Source: Alcanivorax sp. S6407
Lineage (GTDB): Bacteria > Pseudomonadota > Gammaproteobacteria > Pseudomonadales > Alcanivoracaceae
Direction of reading: 5' to 3'
NCBI RefSeq assembly: GCF_023016115.1
Contig: NZ_JALKBH010000001.1
Coordinates: 676,471 to 740,470 of the forward strand
DNA length: 64,000 nt
Of the stretch, positions 28,630-37,506 are shown piece after piece. A program made the translations under genes and the position numbers. Below the pieces are notes generated by a model, which saw only the letters and a list, made by a program, of their open reading frames with translations, ran no database searches and had not been told where the DNA came from. Numbering within the stretch: position 1 is the first letter of the stretch; each line of letters starts with the position of its first letter.

Positions 28630-30715
28630 CCCTTCACTGGCAACGGTGCTAACGCCGGACCGGCGTTCGGTGATCTTTGCCTGCAAGGGCATTCTCAGCA
28701 TGGCTCTGGCCTTGTACCTGGCCATGCAGCTACAACTTGAGCGCCCTTACTGGGCGCTGATTTCCGCCGTTTTCCTGCAGATCCGTCCGGAAACCGGTCT
28801 GGTGATCGAAAAAGGGCTGTGCCAGATCGGCGGGACCCTGGTGGGCGGCGCCATGGGCTTGCTGATCCTGGCCTGGCTGCTGCCCTACCCGGTCTTCGCC
28901 ATTGCCGCCCTGACCCTTTGGATCGGCATCAATGCCGCAGCCTCTGCGTGGGTACGCCAGGCCAACTTCATCTATGGCTTTGCCATGGCCGGCATCACCG
29001 CCAGCCTGATTGTGGTGATCCCCATTGCCAACCCCCATGCCACCTCCAGCATCGGCATTTTCCACGTGGCCACGGCGAGGGTCAGCGAGATCATCCTGGG
29101 GGCCGTCTGTGCGACCCTGGTGAGTAATCTGTTCTGGCCGGCACGAGTGGAAGGCCTGCTACGCAGCCATGCCCGCAATGCCCTCAACCAGACCCTCGCC
29201 TATCTTGAGTTGGAACTGGATCCTGCTGGCACCCATGACCGCCGTCACCGCCAGGTGGATCAGTTACTGCAGGACATTTTTGCCCTCAGTGACGACAGCT
29301 CTGCCGTCACCTATGAAGGCAGCCAGGGCCCAGGTCGGGCCAGGGCTGCCACGGTAATCTGCCACAAGACCCTCTCTCTGGTGGCCCGCAGCCGGGTGAT
29401 CGGGCGCCTGATGCGTTATCACGACGACCTGATGACGGATGAAATGCGCAAGCTTCTGGTGGTGCTGCGCACCGCATTCACCGCCATGCGGGAAACCCCC
29501 TCTGCCGAGCAGGCCATGACCGAGGCCAAGGCGCTACGCCGTTACCTGAAACAGGCCAGGCAGCAGCAACCGGAAGATGCACCTGCCTTGCAAAGACGCC
29601 TGTTTCTGGTGGCCCGCAACCTGACTAGTGATCTCATCCTGGCCCTGGAAGCCAACCGGGCGCTCTACTCCGCTGAGGAGATGCAGCTAAGAGCACCGAC
29701 CCTGAAACCCTATCGCGATTGGCAGGTAGCCGCCGCCGTGGGCCTGCGTAGCGCCCTGGTATTCCTGATAGCCAGTATTCTGTGGATCGGTACAGCCAGC
29801 CCCATGGCCATCATGCTAATGATCATGCCGGTAATCTTTACCATCATGTTTGCCCGCCTGGCCGAGCCGGACAAAGTACTCAAACGCGCCACCATCACCT
29901 CGGCTCTGGCCGGGCCGGCAGCCCTGTTCCTCAGCCTGCCGCTGATCTCAATGGCCAATAACACCTTCCTGCTGCTGATTCTCGGGCTGGGAGGCCCGAT
30001 CTTTGTGGCTCTGCTTGCCATCAGCCGCAGGGAAACCCTGCCCTACGGGCTGGGTTTCTGTACCCCCTTTATCATTCTGGTACAGCCTGGCACCCAGATG
30101 GATTTCGATATCGCCCGGGTCGCCAGCAATGCCCTCGCCATTACGCTGGGGCTGTTTCTGGCCTTTATGATGTTCCGGCTGATCACTCCTCCCAATGGTG
30201 CAGGCTTGCGCCGCCGGCTGGTCAGAGACACCGCCATCGACCTGCATACCCTGCTGGGTCAGCCTGCCAATCTGCGCGAAGAATGGCTGAATTCACGCAT
30301 GGCGGATCGGCTTCGCTGGCTAACGGTTTGCGACAAGGCATTGCCAGAAAGCAGGCGTCATTACACCGACCTTGGGCTCACCGGTTTGAACCTGGGCCAG
30401 GTCTCCCTGTGGATCCACAGCCGGATCCCTGCCCATCCCAGCGATGCGCTGCGCACAGCCGCGGCAGACTGGCAGCATGCCCTGGCATCCGCCTATCAGC
30501 TGTCGGCCTTCGGCGCCACCGACCAGCGCTTCAGTGAGGCGTCGAATACCCTGTTGGCCGCCATGGCTGACACGCCTTCCATTACCCACCGCCAGCGGCA
30601 ACAGATCGCCGGCGCGCTGGAGCGGATCAACCTGACCTTCCCTCGCCTGGCGGATAGACTGGGACCGGACTGGCAGCCCGAAGATGTTCCTGCGCCCTCA
30701 GGCCTGCCCTCTTGA
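28619..30715 (+). CDS. aaeB: FUSC-family efflux transporter, AaeB-like
   Basis: This 698-residue inner-membrane protein has two blocks of hydrophobic helices (about 15-185 and 365-520) separated by cytoplasmic helical regions, the FUSC/AaeB layout. LERPYWALISAVFLQIRPET is the typical first signature. The start overlaps the adaptor gene, and no outer-membrane partner is encoded nearby, so a TolC-like protein from elsewhere would be needed. No regulator gene is adjacent, unlike E. coli aaeR. Confidence 0.88.
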   Translation: MTINPSLATVLTPDRRSVIFACKGILSMALALYLAMQLQLERPYWALISAVFLQIRPETGLVIEKGLCQIGGTLVGGAMGLLILAWLLPYPVFAIAALTLWIGINAAASAWVRQANFIYGFAMAGITASLIVVIPIANPHATSSIGIFHVATARVSEIILGAVCATLVSNLFWPARVEGLLRSHARNALNQTLAYLELELDPAGTHDRRHRQVDQLLQDIFALSDDSSAVTYEGSQGPGRARAATVICHKTLSLVARSRVIGRLMRYHDDLMTDEMRKLLVVLRTAFTAMRETPSAEQAMTEAKALRRYLKQARQQQPEDAPALQRRLFLVARNLTSDLILALEANRALYSAEEMQLRAPTLKPYRDWQVAAAVGLRSALVFLIASILWIGTASPMAIMLMIMPVIFTIMFARLAEPDKVLKRATITSALAGPAALFLSLPLISMANNTFLLLILGLGGPIFVALLAISRRETLPYGLGFCTPFIILVQPGTQMDFDIARVASNALAITLGLFLAFMMFRLITPPNGAGLRRRLVRDTAIDLHTLLGQPANLREEWLNSRMADRLRWLTVCDKALPESRRHYTDLGLTGLNLGQVSLWIHSRIPAHPSDALRTAAADWQHALASAYQLSAFGATDQRFSEASNTLLAAMADTPSITHRQRQQIAGALERINLTFPRLADRLGPDWQPEDVPAPSGLPS

Positions 30716-30931
30716 GCGGTACGATCATAAGCAGCTCCCACAGGAATTCATCAGCGGCTATGCAGAAGCCTCCCCTGCTTCAGAAACTCTTGCCGCAGGG
30801 ACACTCAAAACGGCCCATACAGCCCTAGCCAGAGTGTCTACTCTATGGTTTTCTAGTGGTCTTGAGGGCTGTAGCCCAACCCGATCCCCCCACCAGGCCG
30901 CGCGGCGGCCTGCCGTTATGGAGCCAACCCC

Positions 30932-32527
30932 ATGACCGCCCAGGAACAGATTCAGACCGGTGTCGTCGTCGACACCAACCCGGCCACCGGCACCGCTGTG
31001 GCAGAGCTCAAGGAAACCGATCTCTCACAACTCCCGGACATCTTTGCCAAAGCTCGCCAGGCCCAGGCCATTTGGGCGGCCAAGTCTTTCAAGGAACGGG
31101 CCCGTCATATCCAGCTGATGCGCGAGTACATTGTCGACCGTGCCGACGATCTGGCCCGCACCGTCAGCGAGAGCAATGGCAAGACACTCACAGATGCTCT
31201 TGCGACAGAAGTGCTGCCCTGCGCACTGGCGTGCAAGTGGTATGCAAAAAATGCCGAGAAACACCTGAAAGAGAAAAACCGTCCTGGCGGCAGCATCCTG
31301 TTCTTCAACAAGCGTACCCATATGATGCGAGTGCCGCTGGGCGTGGTGGGCATTATCAGCCCCTGGAACTATCCGCTGTCGATTCCGTTCGGCGAAATCG
31401 TCATGGGCCTGATGGCCGGCAACGCCATCATCCTCAAGGTGGCCGCAGCTACCCCGGCAGTGGGGCGCGCCATTGAGAACATCATTGCTGCCGGTGAGCT
31501 ACCGGAAGGACTGTTCCACCACGTGGTCGGCTCCGGCTCCAAAGTCGCCACCGGCATGTTCGATAATGGCGTCAACAAGCTGTTCTTCACTGGTAGTGTG
31601 CCTGCCGGCAAGACGCTGATGGCGCAGGCAGCCCAGACATTGACCCCGGTGTCCCTGGAACTGGGCGGTAACGACCCCATGATCGTATTGGAAGATGCGG
31701 ATCTGGAGCGCGCCACCAACGGTGCCGCCTGGGCCGGTTTCCAGAACGCAGGGCAAAGCTGTGGCGGTGTGGAGCGCATCTACGTGGTGGATGCGGTGTA
31801 CGATGAATTCGTCGATCTGCTGTCCCGCAAGACCCGTCAGCTGCGCCATGGGATCGGCTGCAAGGGGTTCGACGTGGACATCGGCAGCCTGACCACTGCC
31901 GGGCAGCTGCGCACAGTGCAGCAGCACGTGGAAGATGCCCTGGCCAAGGGCGCCCGTATCGAGGCCCAGTCCCGGCCAGTAGGTGACGTGGAAAACGGCT
32001 TTTTCTTCCCGGCCACGGTACTAACCCAGGTCACCGACGACATGCTCACCGTATGCGATGAAACCTTCGGACCTGTGGTTGCGGTACAGCGGGTCGCCAA
32101 CGAGGAAGAAGCCATTCAAAAGGCCAACGCCTCCCATCTGGCCCTCACCTCCTCCGTGTGGACCCGCGATAACAAACGCGGCCGCGCCATCGGTGCCCGC
32201 CTGGAGTCAGGCGTCACTACAGTCAATGATCACCTCTACAGCCACGGTCTGTCAGAAACGCCCTGGGGTGGCTGGAAGGAATCAGGTATTGGCCGCACCC
32301 ACGGCCCGGAAGGACTGGAAGAGATGACCCAGGCCAAAGCCATCAACTGGGATATCCTGCCCTCCAAACGCAATATCTTCTGGTACCCGTTCGATGAAGC
32401 CACCTACAACGGCCTGAAGAATGCCCTGCACTTTGTATTCCCGAAAGGCATCGGCCAGTTGCTGGGGGCATCACTGAAACTGACACCGTTCCTGGTGCGG
32501 AAGATGTTTACGCGCTGGAAAACCTGA
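30932..32527 (+). CDS. NAD(P)-dependent aldehyde dehydrogenase
   Basis: This 531-residue aldehyde dehydrogenase oxidises an aldehyde to the acid. Visible parts are GIISPWNYPLSIPFGEIV (cofactor fold with conserved Asn), FFTGSVPAGKTLMAQAA, SLELGGNDPMIVLEDAD with the general-base Glu, and NAGQSCGGVERIYV with the catalytic Cys. A 40-residue tail after NWDILPSKRNIFWYPF is hydrophobic and basic, which could attach the enzyme to the membrane or a long-chain substrate. In an alkane-degrading host a fatty aldehyde substrate is plausible but not shown. GGAG lies upstream of the ATG. Confidence 0.9.
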   Translation: MTAQEQIQTGVVVDTNPATGTAVAELKETDLSQLPDIFAKARQAQAIWAAKSFKERARHIQLMREYIVDRADDLARTVSESNGKTLTDALATEVLPCALACKWYAKNAEKHLKEKNRPGGSILFFNKRTHMMRVPLGVVGIISPWNYPLSIPFGEIVMGLMAGNAIILKVAAATPAVGRAIENIIAAGELPEGLFHHVVGSGSKVATGMFDNGVNKLFFTGSVPAGKTLMAQAAQTLTPVSLELGGNDPMIVLEDADLERATNGAAWAGFQNAGQSCGGVERIYVVDAVYDEFVDLLSRKTRQLRHGIGCKGFDVDIGSLTTAGQLRTVQQHVEDALAKGARIEAQSRPVGDVENGFFFPATVLTQVTDDMLTVCDETFGPVVAVQRVANEEEAIQKANASHLALTSSVWTRDNKRGRAIGARLESGVTTVNDHLYSHGLSETPWGGWKESGIGRTHGPEGLEEMTQAKAINWDILPSKRNIFWYPFDEATYNGLKNALHFVFPKGIGQLLGASLKLTPFLVRKMFTRWKT

Positions 32528-32538
32528 CAGGCAGTGAA

Positions 32539-32557
32539 CAGTTAACAGTGAATAGTG
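32539..32557 (+). repeat. Left 19-bp terminal inverted repeat of the small-protein cassette
   Basis: CAGTTAACAGTGAATAGTG faces its complement at 32980-32998 with one mismatch. The surrounding words have a 7-base period (AACAGTT, AACAGTG, AATAGTG, AACAGCG). Confidence 0.75.
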
Positions 32558-32598
32558 AACAGCGCGCGGGCACCGCTCGCGTGTACTAGATAGGCAGG

Positions 32599-32630
32599 AG
32601 GCCGCGTCCAGGCATTGGGCGCGGCCTTTT
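32599..32630 (+). terminator. Terminator after the aldehyde dehydrogenase
   Basis: A 12-bp GC-rich stem (AGGCCGCG pairing with CGCGGCCT) with a short loop is followed by TTTT on the plus strand. An almost identical hairpin in inverted orientation is found at 32915-32950, on the other side of the 42-residue gene. Confidence 0.8.
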
Positions 32631-32656
32631 GCGTTTGAAGAATGGATTGAAAAGAA

Positions 32657-32785
32657 CTACTTCTGGTCGCTGATTTCTTCGTCGTTACCGGCGTCCAGCC
32701 AGATGAACAGGGCGAAACACCCGGCAAACAGAAAGACCCCACCGATGACGGCAAGGCTGGCAAGAACCATATGATCGGTGTACAT
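32657..32785 (-). CDS. 42-residue single-pass membrane protein (CcoM-like?)
   Basis: The frame from ATG at 32785 encodes 42 residues: MYTDHMVLASLAVIGG, then VFLFAGCFALFIWLDAG and an acidic tail ending EEISDQK. One membrane helix of about 22 residues is clear. GAGGAG lies eight bases before the ATG, and a well-placed FNR/Anr box plus -10 box precede it. The pattern of a short start with Asp, a helix and FIW-x-D at its end resembles, from memory, the small cbb3 oxidase subunit CcoM of Pseudomonas; this could not be verified. Low-oxygen expression is inferred from the box. Confidence 0.75.
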   Translation of the reverse strand: MYTDHMVLASLAVIGGVFLFAGCFALFIWLDAGNDEEISDQK

Positions 32786-32814
32786 GACTGTCTCTCCTCT
32801 ATCCTGATATCTCC

Positions 32815-32855
32815 AAGATAGACCGCCCCGCAAAGAGCGTCATGATCTGGATCAA
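32815..32855 (-). promoter_or_regulatory. FNR/Anr-type promoter of the 42-residue protein
   Basis: On the minus strand TTGATCCAGATCAT matches the FNR/Anr consensus TTGATNNNNATCAA at nine of ten positions (32842-32855). After 21 bases comes TATCTT (32815-32820) as a -10 box. A start near 32808 puts the box centre at about -41, the position of class II FNR-activated promoters. Confidence 0.75.
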
Positions 32856-32914
32856 GGTCAAGCCTTATCGGCCTCAGGGAGGCCCCACAGCGAAATACCG
32901 ATCCCCCCAAACAC

Positions 32915-32950
32915 AAGAGGCCGCGCCCAATGCCTGGGCGCGGCCTCTTT
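32915..32950 (-). terminator. Hairpin downstream of the DyP peroxidase gene
   Basis: A perfect long GC stem (GAGGCCGCGCCCA pairing with TGGGCGCGGCCTC) lies 42 bases after the DyP stop codon on the minus strand. The T-run is weak (CTTGTGTTT). It is the inverted twin of the hairpin at 32599. Confidence 0.65.
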
Positions 32951-32979
32951 CGTATCTGCGGCACGGATCCAGATCCGCG

Positions 32980-32998
32980 CACTATTAACTGTTAACTG
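32980..32998 (-). repeat. Right 19-bp terminal inverted repeat of the small-protein cassette
   Basis: Complement of the left repeat with one mismatch. It covers the stop codon of the DyP peroxidase gene, so that gene's last two codons derive from the repeat. Confidence 0.75.
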
Positions 32999-33879
32999 AC
33001 CCCATCGAGCCAATCCTGCGTCGGCACATACCACCAGGAACTCATCACCGGGCGGGAGAAGTCCAGCAGGCGGTCCTTGATGGTGTCGTCGGCGATGCCG
33101 TACATGCGCCGCAGCAGGTAATCGTGACGATCCAGCTCGCAGGCGAAGGACACGAAATACAGCCCGTGTTCGGTGGTATCACCGAAGGGAACGGATCGGC
33201 GCCACATCTTCTGAGGTACGCCATCGCGATCCACGTCGGTTCGACCCACATGGGAATTGGCCGGCATCTTGTCCTCGTCGAATTCCACCGCATCGGCCTT
33301 GGTTCGGCCGAATACCCGCTCCTGCTCCTCCACCGAAAGCTGGTTGAACGCCTTGAGGTCATGAACCCATTTCTGGGTCAGTAACCAGCTGCCACCGGCG
33401 CCGGGATGGGAATCCGGGATGAAGGTGGCCAGCTCGGCCTTTTCCCCGGTGGGGTTGCCGATGCCATCCACAAAGCCGGTCAGATCACGCATGTCGTGAT
33501 AGACAAAGCCAGTGAGCTCCAGCTGCACCGCCAGGTCATCGCCAACCGCATCGCGCACCAGCATGGCCGTGTCGAACACATCGCTGCGGGTCGTGCCCTG
33601 GACCCAGATCCACAGATCTCCCTGAGTGGCGGGCACATGCCCTTCCAGGGAGAACGGCGGGAAGGTGAAACGGTTATCCAGACGCGCCCACAAATTGGGG
33701 CCAAAGGCCAGCATGACCGGGGTGCCTTCCTGCTTGAGCGCATTGATACGTTGCACCAGTTCTCGCACCGCAGCGTCCGTCAGGCCACTGGTCAGGCAGA
33801 ATTCAAAAAAGAGATGATACTGAAAACTGCGGTCAAAAATACCCGCTTGCGGTGTCGACACCGGCAACTCCTTATCCAT
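32992..33879 (-). CDS. yfeX: DyP-type heme peroxidase, YfeX-like
   Basis: This cytoplasmic DyP-type peroxidase has 295 residues, close to E. coli YfeX (299), and no signal peptide. The family motif GFVDGIGNP (GxxDG at residues 135-139) carries the distal Asp; NSHVGRTDVDRDG and DRHDYLLRRMYG are further conserved parts near the heme. The physiological substrate of YfeX-type enzymes is uncertain. The gene is divergent from plsB. Confidence 0.93.
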   Translation of the reverse strand: MDKELPVSTPQAGIFDRSFQYHLFFEFCLTSGLTDAAVRELVQRINALKQEGTPVMLAFGPNLWARLDNRFTFPPFSLEGHVPATQGDLWIWVQGTTRSDVFDTAMLVRDAVGDDLAVQLELTGFVYHDMRDLTGFVDGIGNPTGEKAELATFIPDSHPGAGGSWLLTQKWVHDLKAFNQLSVEEQERVFGRTKADAVEFDEDKMPANSHVGRTDVDRDGVPQKMWRRSVPFGDTTEHGLYFVSFACELDRHDYLLRRMYGIADDTIKDRLLDFSRPVMSSWWYVPTQDWLDGVS

Positions 33880-34073
33880 GTTATCGCTACCCAGAGTGTA
33901 GCAGCCCGGGCAGTGAATGCCTCGCGATTATCCCCTATTGCCGCCAGGCCAAATGATACGGCCCCGGGGGGATGTCATTTCATGCACAATTGAAACAAAA
34001 TGAAATATCCGCTGGTGTTCCGTCAGCGGTCCATCCGCTAAGATTGGCACACATTAGTTAACTGATATTCGCT

Positions 34074-36554
34074 ATGAATCCCTGGTTTGGTCTGGATCGT
34101 CTGGCTTTCTTCCTGATCCGCATTTTTCTACGGTTGTGTACACGTGCTAACGCTCTGCCTGCCGAGCCGGCCGATCTGCAGCTGAAACCCAATATGCCGG
34201 TGGTCTATGTGCTGCGTGACCGCTCCGCTTCAGATGCGGCTGCCGCAGACCAGTCGGCCCGTCAACTGGGGCTGTCTTCTGCCCTTGGTGGCCTTACCCT
34301 GGGCAAGACCCGGCTACGCCACAGCTACTTCCAGCTTTACCGCCGCCAATTCAGCAATCGTCGCCAAAGTTCGCCCATATCCCCTCCCCGGCTGGAAAAA
34401 ATGGTTGCCGCTCTGCGCGAGAACCCGGAAGCGGATGTACAACTGGTGCCCGTTTCTGTGTTCTGGGGGCGCAGACCGGAAAAAGAGAGTTCATTCTGGC
34501 GGCTGCTGTTCTCTGACAACTGGTCACCGGCGGGCTTCATCAAGAAGTTCTTCATTATTATCACCCAGGGCCGTCAGCTGTATGTGAAATTCAATCAGCC
34601 CATGTCCCTTCGCACTCTGGTGGATCAATGCCAGAGCGATGAACAGGCGGTACGCAAGGCATCCCGTATCCTGCGTGTCCACTTCCGCCGCCAGCGCGAA
34701 GCGGCCATCGGTCCCGACCTGTCGCACCGCCGCACCCTGGCCAATACCGTGGTAGAAGCCCCTTCCGTACAGGAAACCATTCGTGCGGAAGCCAAACGCC
34801 AGGAAACCAGCCCGGAAAAACTGGAAGCCAAGGCTCGCAGTTATGTGATGGAAATTGCCGCGGATTATTCTCACACGGTAATCCGCTTCCTTGAGCTGTT
34901 CCTCAACTGGGTATGGAACCGGCTTTATGGCGGGCTACGCGTCTATAACATGGACAACCTGACCAGCGTGGCCGAGGACCATGAGGTGATCTATGTTCCC
35001 TGCCATCGCAGTCACATCGATTATCTGCTGCTATCTTTCCTGGTTTATCGCAATGGGCTGGTTCCTCCGCACATTGCTGCCGGCATCAACCTGAATCTGC
35101 CCGTGGTAGGCACCATCCTGCGCCGGGGCGGCGCCTTCTTCATGCGTCGCAGCTTTCGCGATAACCCGCTCTACGCCAGTGTCTTTAGCGAATATCTGCA
35201 TACCATCACTGCCCGCGGTTTCTCCATCGAGTATTTCGTGGAAGGTGGACGCAGCCGAAGCGGCCGCATGCTCAAGCCCCGTACCGGCATGCTGGCCATG
35301 ACCCTGCGAAGCTTCCTGCGCGATTCCCGCAAACCGATTGCCTTTGTCCCGGTATACATTGGCTATGAGAAGGTGATCGAATCCGGCTCCTATATCGGCG
35401 AACTGCACGGCGAGAAGAAACAGAAAGAATCCGTCGGCGGTCTGATGAAATCGCTGTCTGTGCTGCGCAGCTATTTCGGCCAGGTCCACGTGAACTTTGG
35501 TGAGCCCATCAAACTGGTGGATTTTCTCGACCAGCACCATGGCAACTGGCGCCAGGAAGCACCAGTGACCAATGACACCCCGCCCTGGTTCAAACATGTG
35601 GTCGATGAACTGGGACAGCAGGTCGTGGAGTCCATCAACGCAGCCGCCGTGGCTAACCCGGTCAATCTGCTCAGCCTGGCCCTGCTGGCTTCCCCCAAGC
35701 ACACTATGGATATTGCCCAGCTGCGTGAACAGCTGGGCCTGTATATCGCTCTGCTAAAGCAGGCGCCGTATAGCCGCTATGCTGCCATTGCCAACGAAGA
35801 TGCCCAATCACTGATTGACTATGGACTGGAAAACGACTTCCTTGACCGTATTCAGCACAAGCTCGGTGATGTGGTTACCACCGACGAGAAGACCGCTTTG
35901 CAGATGGCCTATGTGCGCAATAACAGCGTGCATCTGTTCATCCTGCCAGGTCTGATTTGCTCACTGGTGATGAATGCCCGTTCCATCCCCCGTGACACCC
36001 TGCAGAGAATGGTGCAATTACTCTACCCCTTCCTGCGCAATGAATATTTCCTGCATTGGGAAGAAGGAGAGGAACTGGCCAACGCCGTTGATGAAATGGT
36101 TGCTGTACTGGAACAGCGTCAGTTAATCAGGCGCGATGGACAGAATCTGTCAGGCGCACCAATGCACACTCACGAGGCCGACCTGCTGGAACATCTGGGC
36201 CAGACAGTGATGCCCTCTCTGGAACGCTATTACCTGACCATCCGCCTGCTGGTGCAATATGGCTCAGGGATGCTCAATGCAGAGCAACTGGGTGAACTCG
36301 CCCACCAGACAGCTCAGCGTCTTTCCTTGTTGTACGAGTTCAATTCACCGGAATTCTTCGACAAGGTGGTGCTGAAAAACTTTATCAGCCAGTTGTTCAG
36401 TACAGGCCTGGTCACCACCGACGGCGCCGGAGCACTGATTTTCGATCCCAAGCTGGAATCCCTGGATGATGAAGCCAACCGTATTCTCAGCCCGGACATC
36501 AGCGATGCAATTCAGCGCGTGACCAGGGTGGCCAGCGCCAATCAAACTTTCTGA
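34074..36554 (+). CDS. plsB: Glycerol-3-phosphate 1-O-acyltransferase
   Basis: PlsB acylates sn-glycerol-3-phosphate with acyl-ACP or acyl-CoA, the first step of phospholipid synthesis at the inner membrane. The 826 residues match the family (E. coli 807). The acyltransferase motifs are VPCHRSHIDYLLLSF (HX4D), GAFFMRRSFRDN, FVEGGRSRSGRMLKPRTGML and FVPVYIGYEKVIE. No clear ribosome-binding site precedes the ATG; TTAACTGATATTCGCT lies directly upstream, so translation may be weak or the transcript nearly leaderless. Confidence 0.97.
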   Translation: MNPWFGLDRLAFFLIRIFLRLCTRANALPAEPADLQLKPNMPVVYVLRDRSASDAAAADQSARQLGLSSALGGLTLGKTRLRHSYFQLYRRQFSNRRQSSPISPPRLEKMVAALRENPEADVQLVPVSVFWGRRPEKESSFWRLLFSDNWSPAGFIKKFFIIITQGRQLYVKFNQPMSLRTLVDQCQSDEQAVRKASRILRVHFRRQREAAIGPDLSHRRTLANTVVEAPSVQETIRAEAKRQETSPEKLEAKARSYVMEIAADYSHTVIRFLELFLNWVWNRLYGGLRVYNMDNLTSVAEDHEVIYVPCHRSHIDYLLLSFLVYRNGLVPPHIAAGINLNLPVVGTILRRGGAFFMRRSFRDNPLYASVFSEYLHTITARGFSIEYFVEGGRSRSGRMLKPRTGMLAMTLRSFLRDSRKPIAFVPVYIGYEKVIESGSYIGELHGEKKQKESVGGLMKSLSVLRSYFGQVHVNFGEPIKLVDFLDQHHGNWRQEAPVTNDTPPWFKHVVDELGQQVVESINAAAVANPVNLLSLALLASPKHTMDIAQLREQLGLYIALLKQAPYSRYAAIANEDAQSLIDYGLENDFLDRIQHKLGDVVTTDEKTALQMAYVRNNSVHLFILPGLICSLVMNARSIPRDTLQRMVQLLYPFLRNEYFLHWEEGEELANAVDEMVAVLEQRQLIRRDGQNLSGAPMHTHEADLLEHLGQTVMPSLERYYLTIRLLVQYGSGMLNAEQLGELAHQTAQRLSLLYEFNSPEFFDKVVLKNFISQLFSTGLVTTDGAGALIFDPKLESLDDEANRILSPDISDAIQRVTRVASANQTF

Positions 36555-36587
36555 TTGAGGCTCGAAACCCAGCTTCGAGGACAAAAA

Positions 36588-36611
36588 AATACCCGCTGAA
36601 AAGCGGGTATT
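36588..36611. terminator. Bidirectional terminator between plsB and an OMP gene
   Basis: AATACCCGCT and AGCGGGTATT pair around GAAA. Seven A residues precede it on the plus strand, giving seven T for minus-strand transcripts; the plus side has a broken T-run. Confidence 0.85.
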
Positions 36612-36632
36612 CTTTATCCACTTTGTCTATGC

Positions 36633-37358
36633 CTAGAAAGAGAAATTCACTCCCAGACTATAGTTGATGCTCTGTAGTTCCACTTCTACAGTTTCTGCGA
36701 TGGGGATAAACTGATTCCCGCCATCAATGGCGAAGTCACCGCCTTCCACCATGCCGGCATCGACGTAGAATACCGACAAGTCAACAGAAGCCTCGTCCGT
36801 GATCCAGAAACCAATGCCCGCGCCAGCCCTGAAGGCAAATTCGGTATTTTCACCATCGTCCAGCGTGGCGAAATCTGGCCCCACCGAAATAGTCATGCCT
36901 TTGATTTCGTTGTCGGCAGCACCAAGCCCAAGGCCGACGTAGGGATCAAACGAGCCCTTGGAACGGTTCGCAACAAAGTGATAGAACGCATTCACCATCA
37001 AAAGATGGCTTGAGGTTTTGGCGTCAAAATCCGCCGGTATCACACCACCAAAATTCCCGAAGGTCACACTATCCTTCTCTTTACTCGCCTGGGAAAGGTC
37101 CAGGGCAAGCTCGGCTCGAAGGTGATCCGTCAGCCATGTTCCGACCGCAAGTCCATAGTAATCCGACTTGTCGGGATCATAGCCGTCGATGGTAAAAAGC
37201 GCGGCAGGATCAGGAGCCAGAGTAAATTCCAGATCCTGTTCATCATAATCCGCCATGCTGTAGCTGAGACGGAGATAATTGTCTGCAACAGCCACAGCCG
37301 GGAGAGCCATGGCAGCCACAGAAGTCAACGCAAGCAAGCGGGAAACGTTCTTCATCAT
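36633..37358 (-). CDS. Outer membrane beta-barrel protein (paralogue A)
   Basis: The 241-residue precursor has a signal peptide (MMKNVSRLLALTSVAAMALP, cut near AVA-D) and alternating strands typical of an 8-stranded barrel, ending with the C-terminal phenylalanine in NYSLGVNFSF. DPYVGLGLGAADN and AFRAGAGIGFWITDEASVDL resemble OmpA/opacity-type or OmpW-like barrels. It shares several blocks with the next gene (HLRAELALDLSQAS versus HFRVELALDMGLAS). Function is unknown. Confidence 0.8.
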   Translation of the reverse strand: MMKNVSRLLALTSVAAMALPAVAVADNYLRLSYSMADYDEQDLEFTLAPDPAALFTIDGYDPDKSDYYGLAVGTWLTDHLRAELALDLSQASKEKDSVTFGNFGGVIPADFDAKTSSHLLMVNAFYHFVANRSKGSFDPYVGLGLGAADNEIKGMTISVGPDFATLDDGENTEFAFRAGAGIGFWITDEASVDLSVFYVDAGMVEGGDFAIDGGNQFIPIAETVEVELQSINYSLGVNFSF

Positions 37359-37506
37359 TGTCGTCCTGTTTCGGTCGTTATGTCCTTGTGTATGAACCGA
37401 AGTTCCCGACCGATTATCAACGGGACGCTCCTGATGTCGACGTCACAAAACAGCAACACACACAAATCAACAAAAAACAAACGAAGCCAGAAAGACGGCA
37501 AGTTAA

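Noticed and set aside
30819..30872. Operator upstream of the aldehyde dehydrogenase (ACAGCCCT...AGGGCTGT)
   Set aside because: The 8-bp arms are 38 bases apart with no symmetry between, and such pairs arise by chance in this GC-rich DNA.
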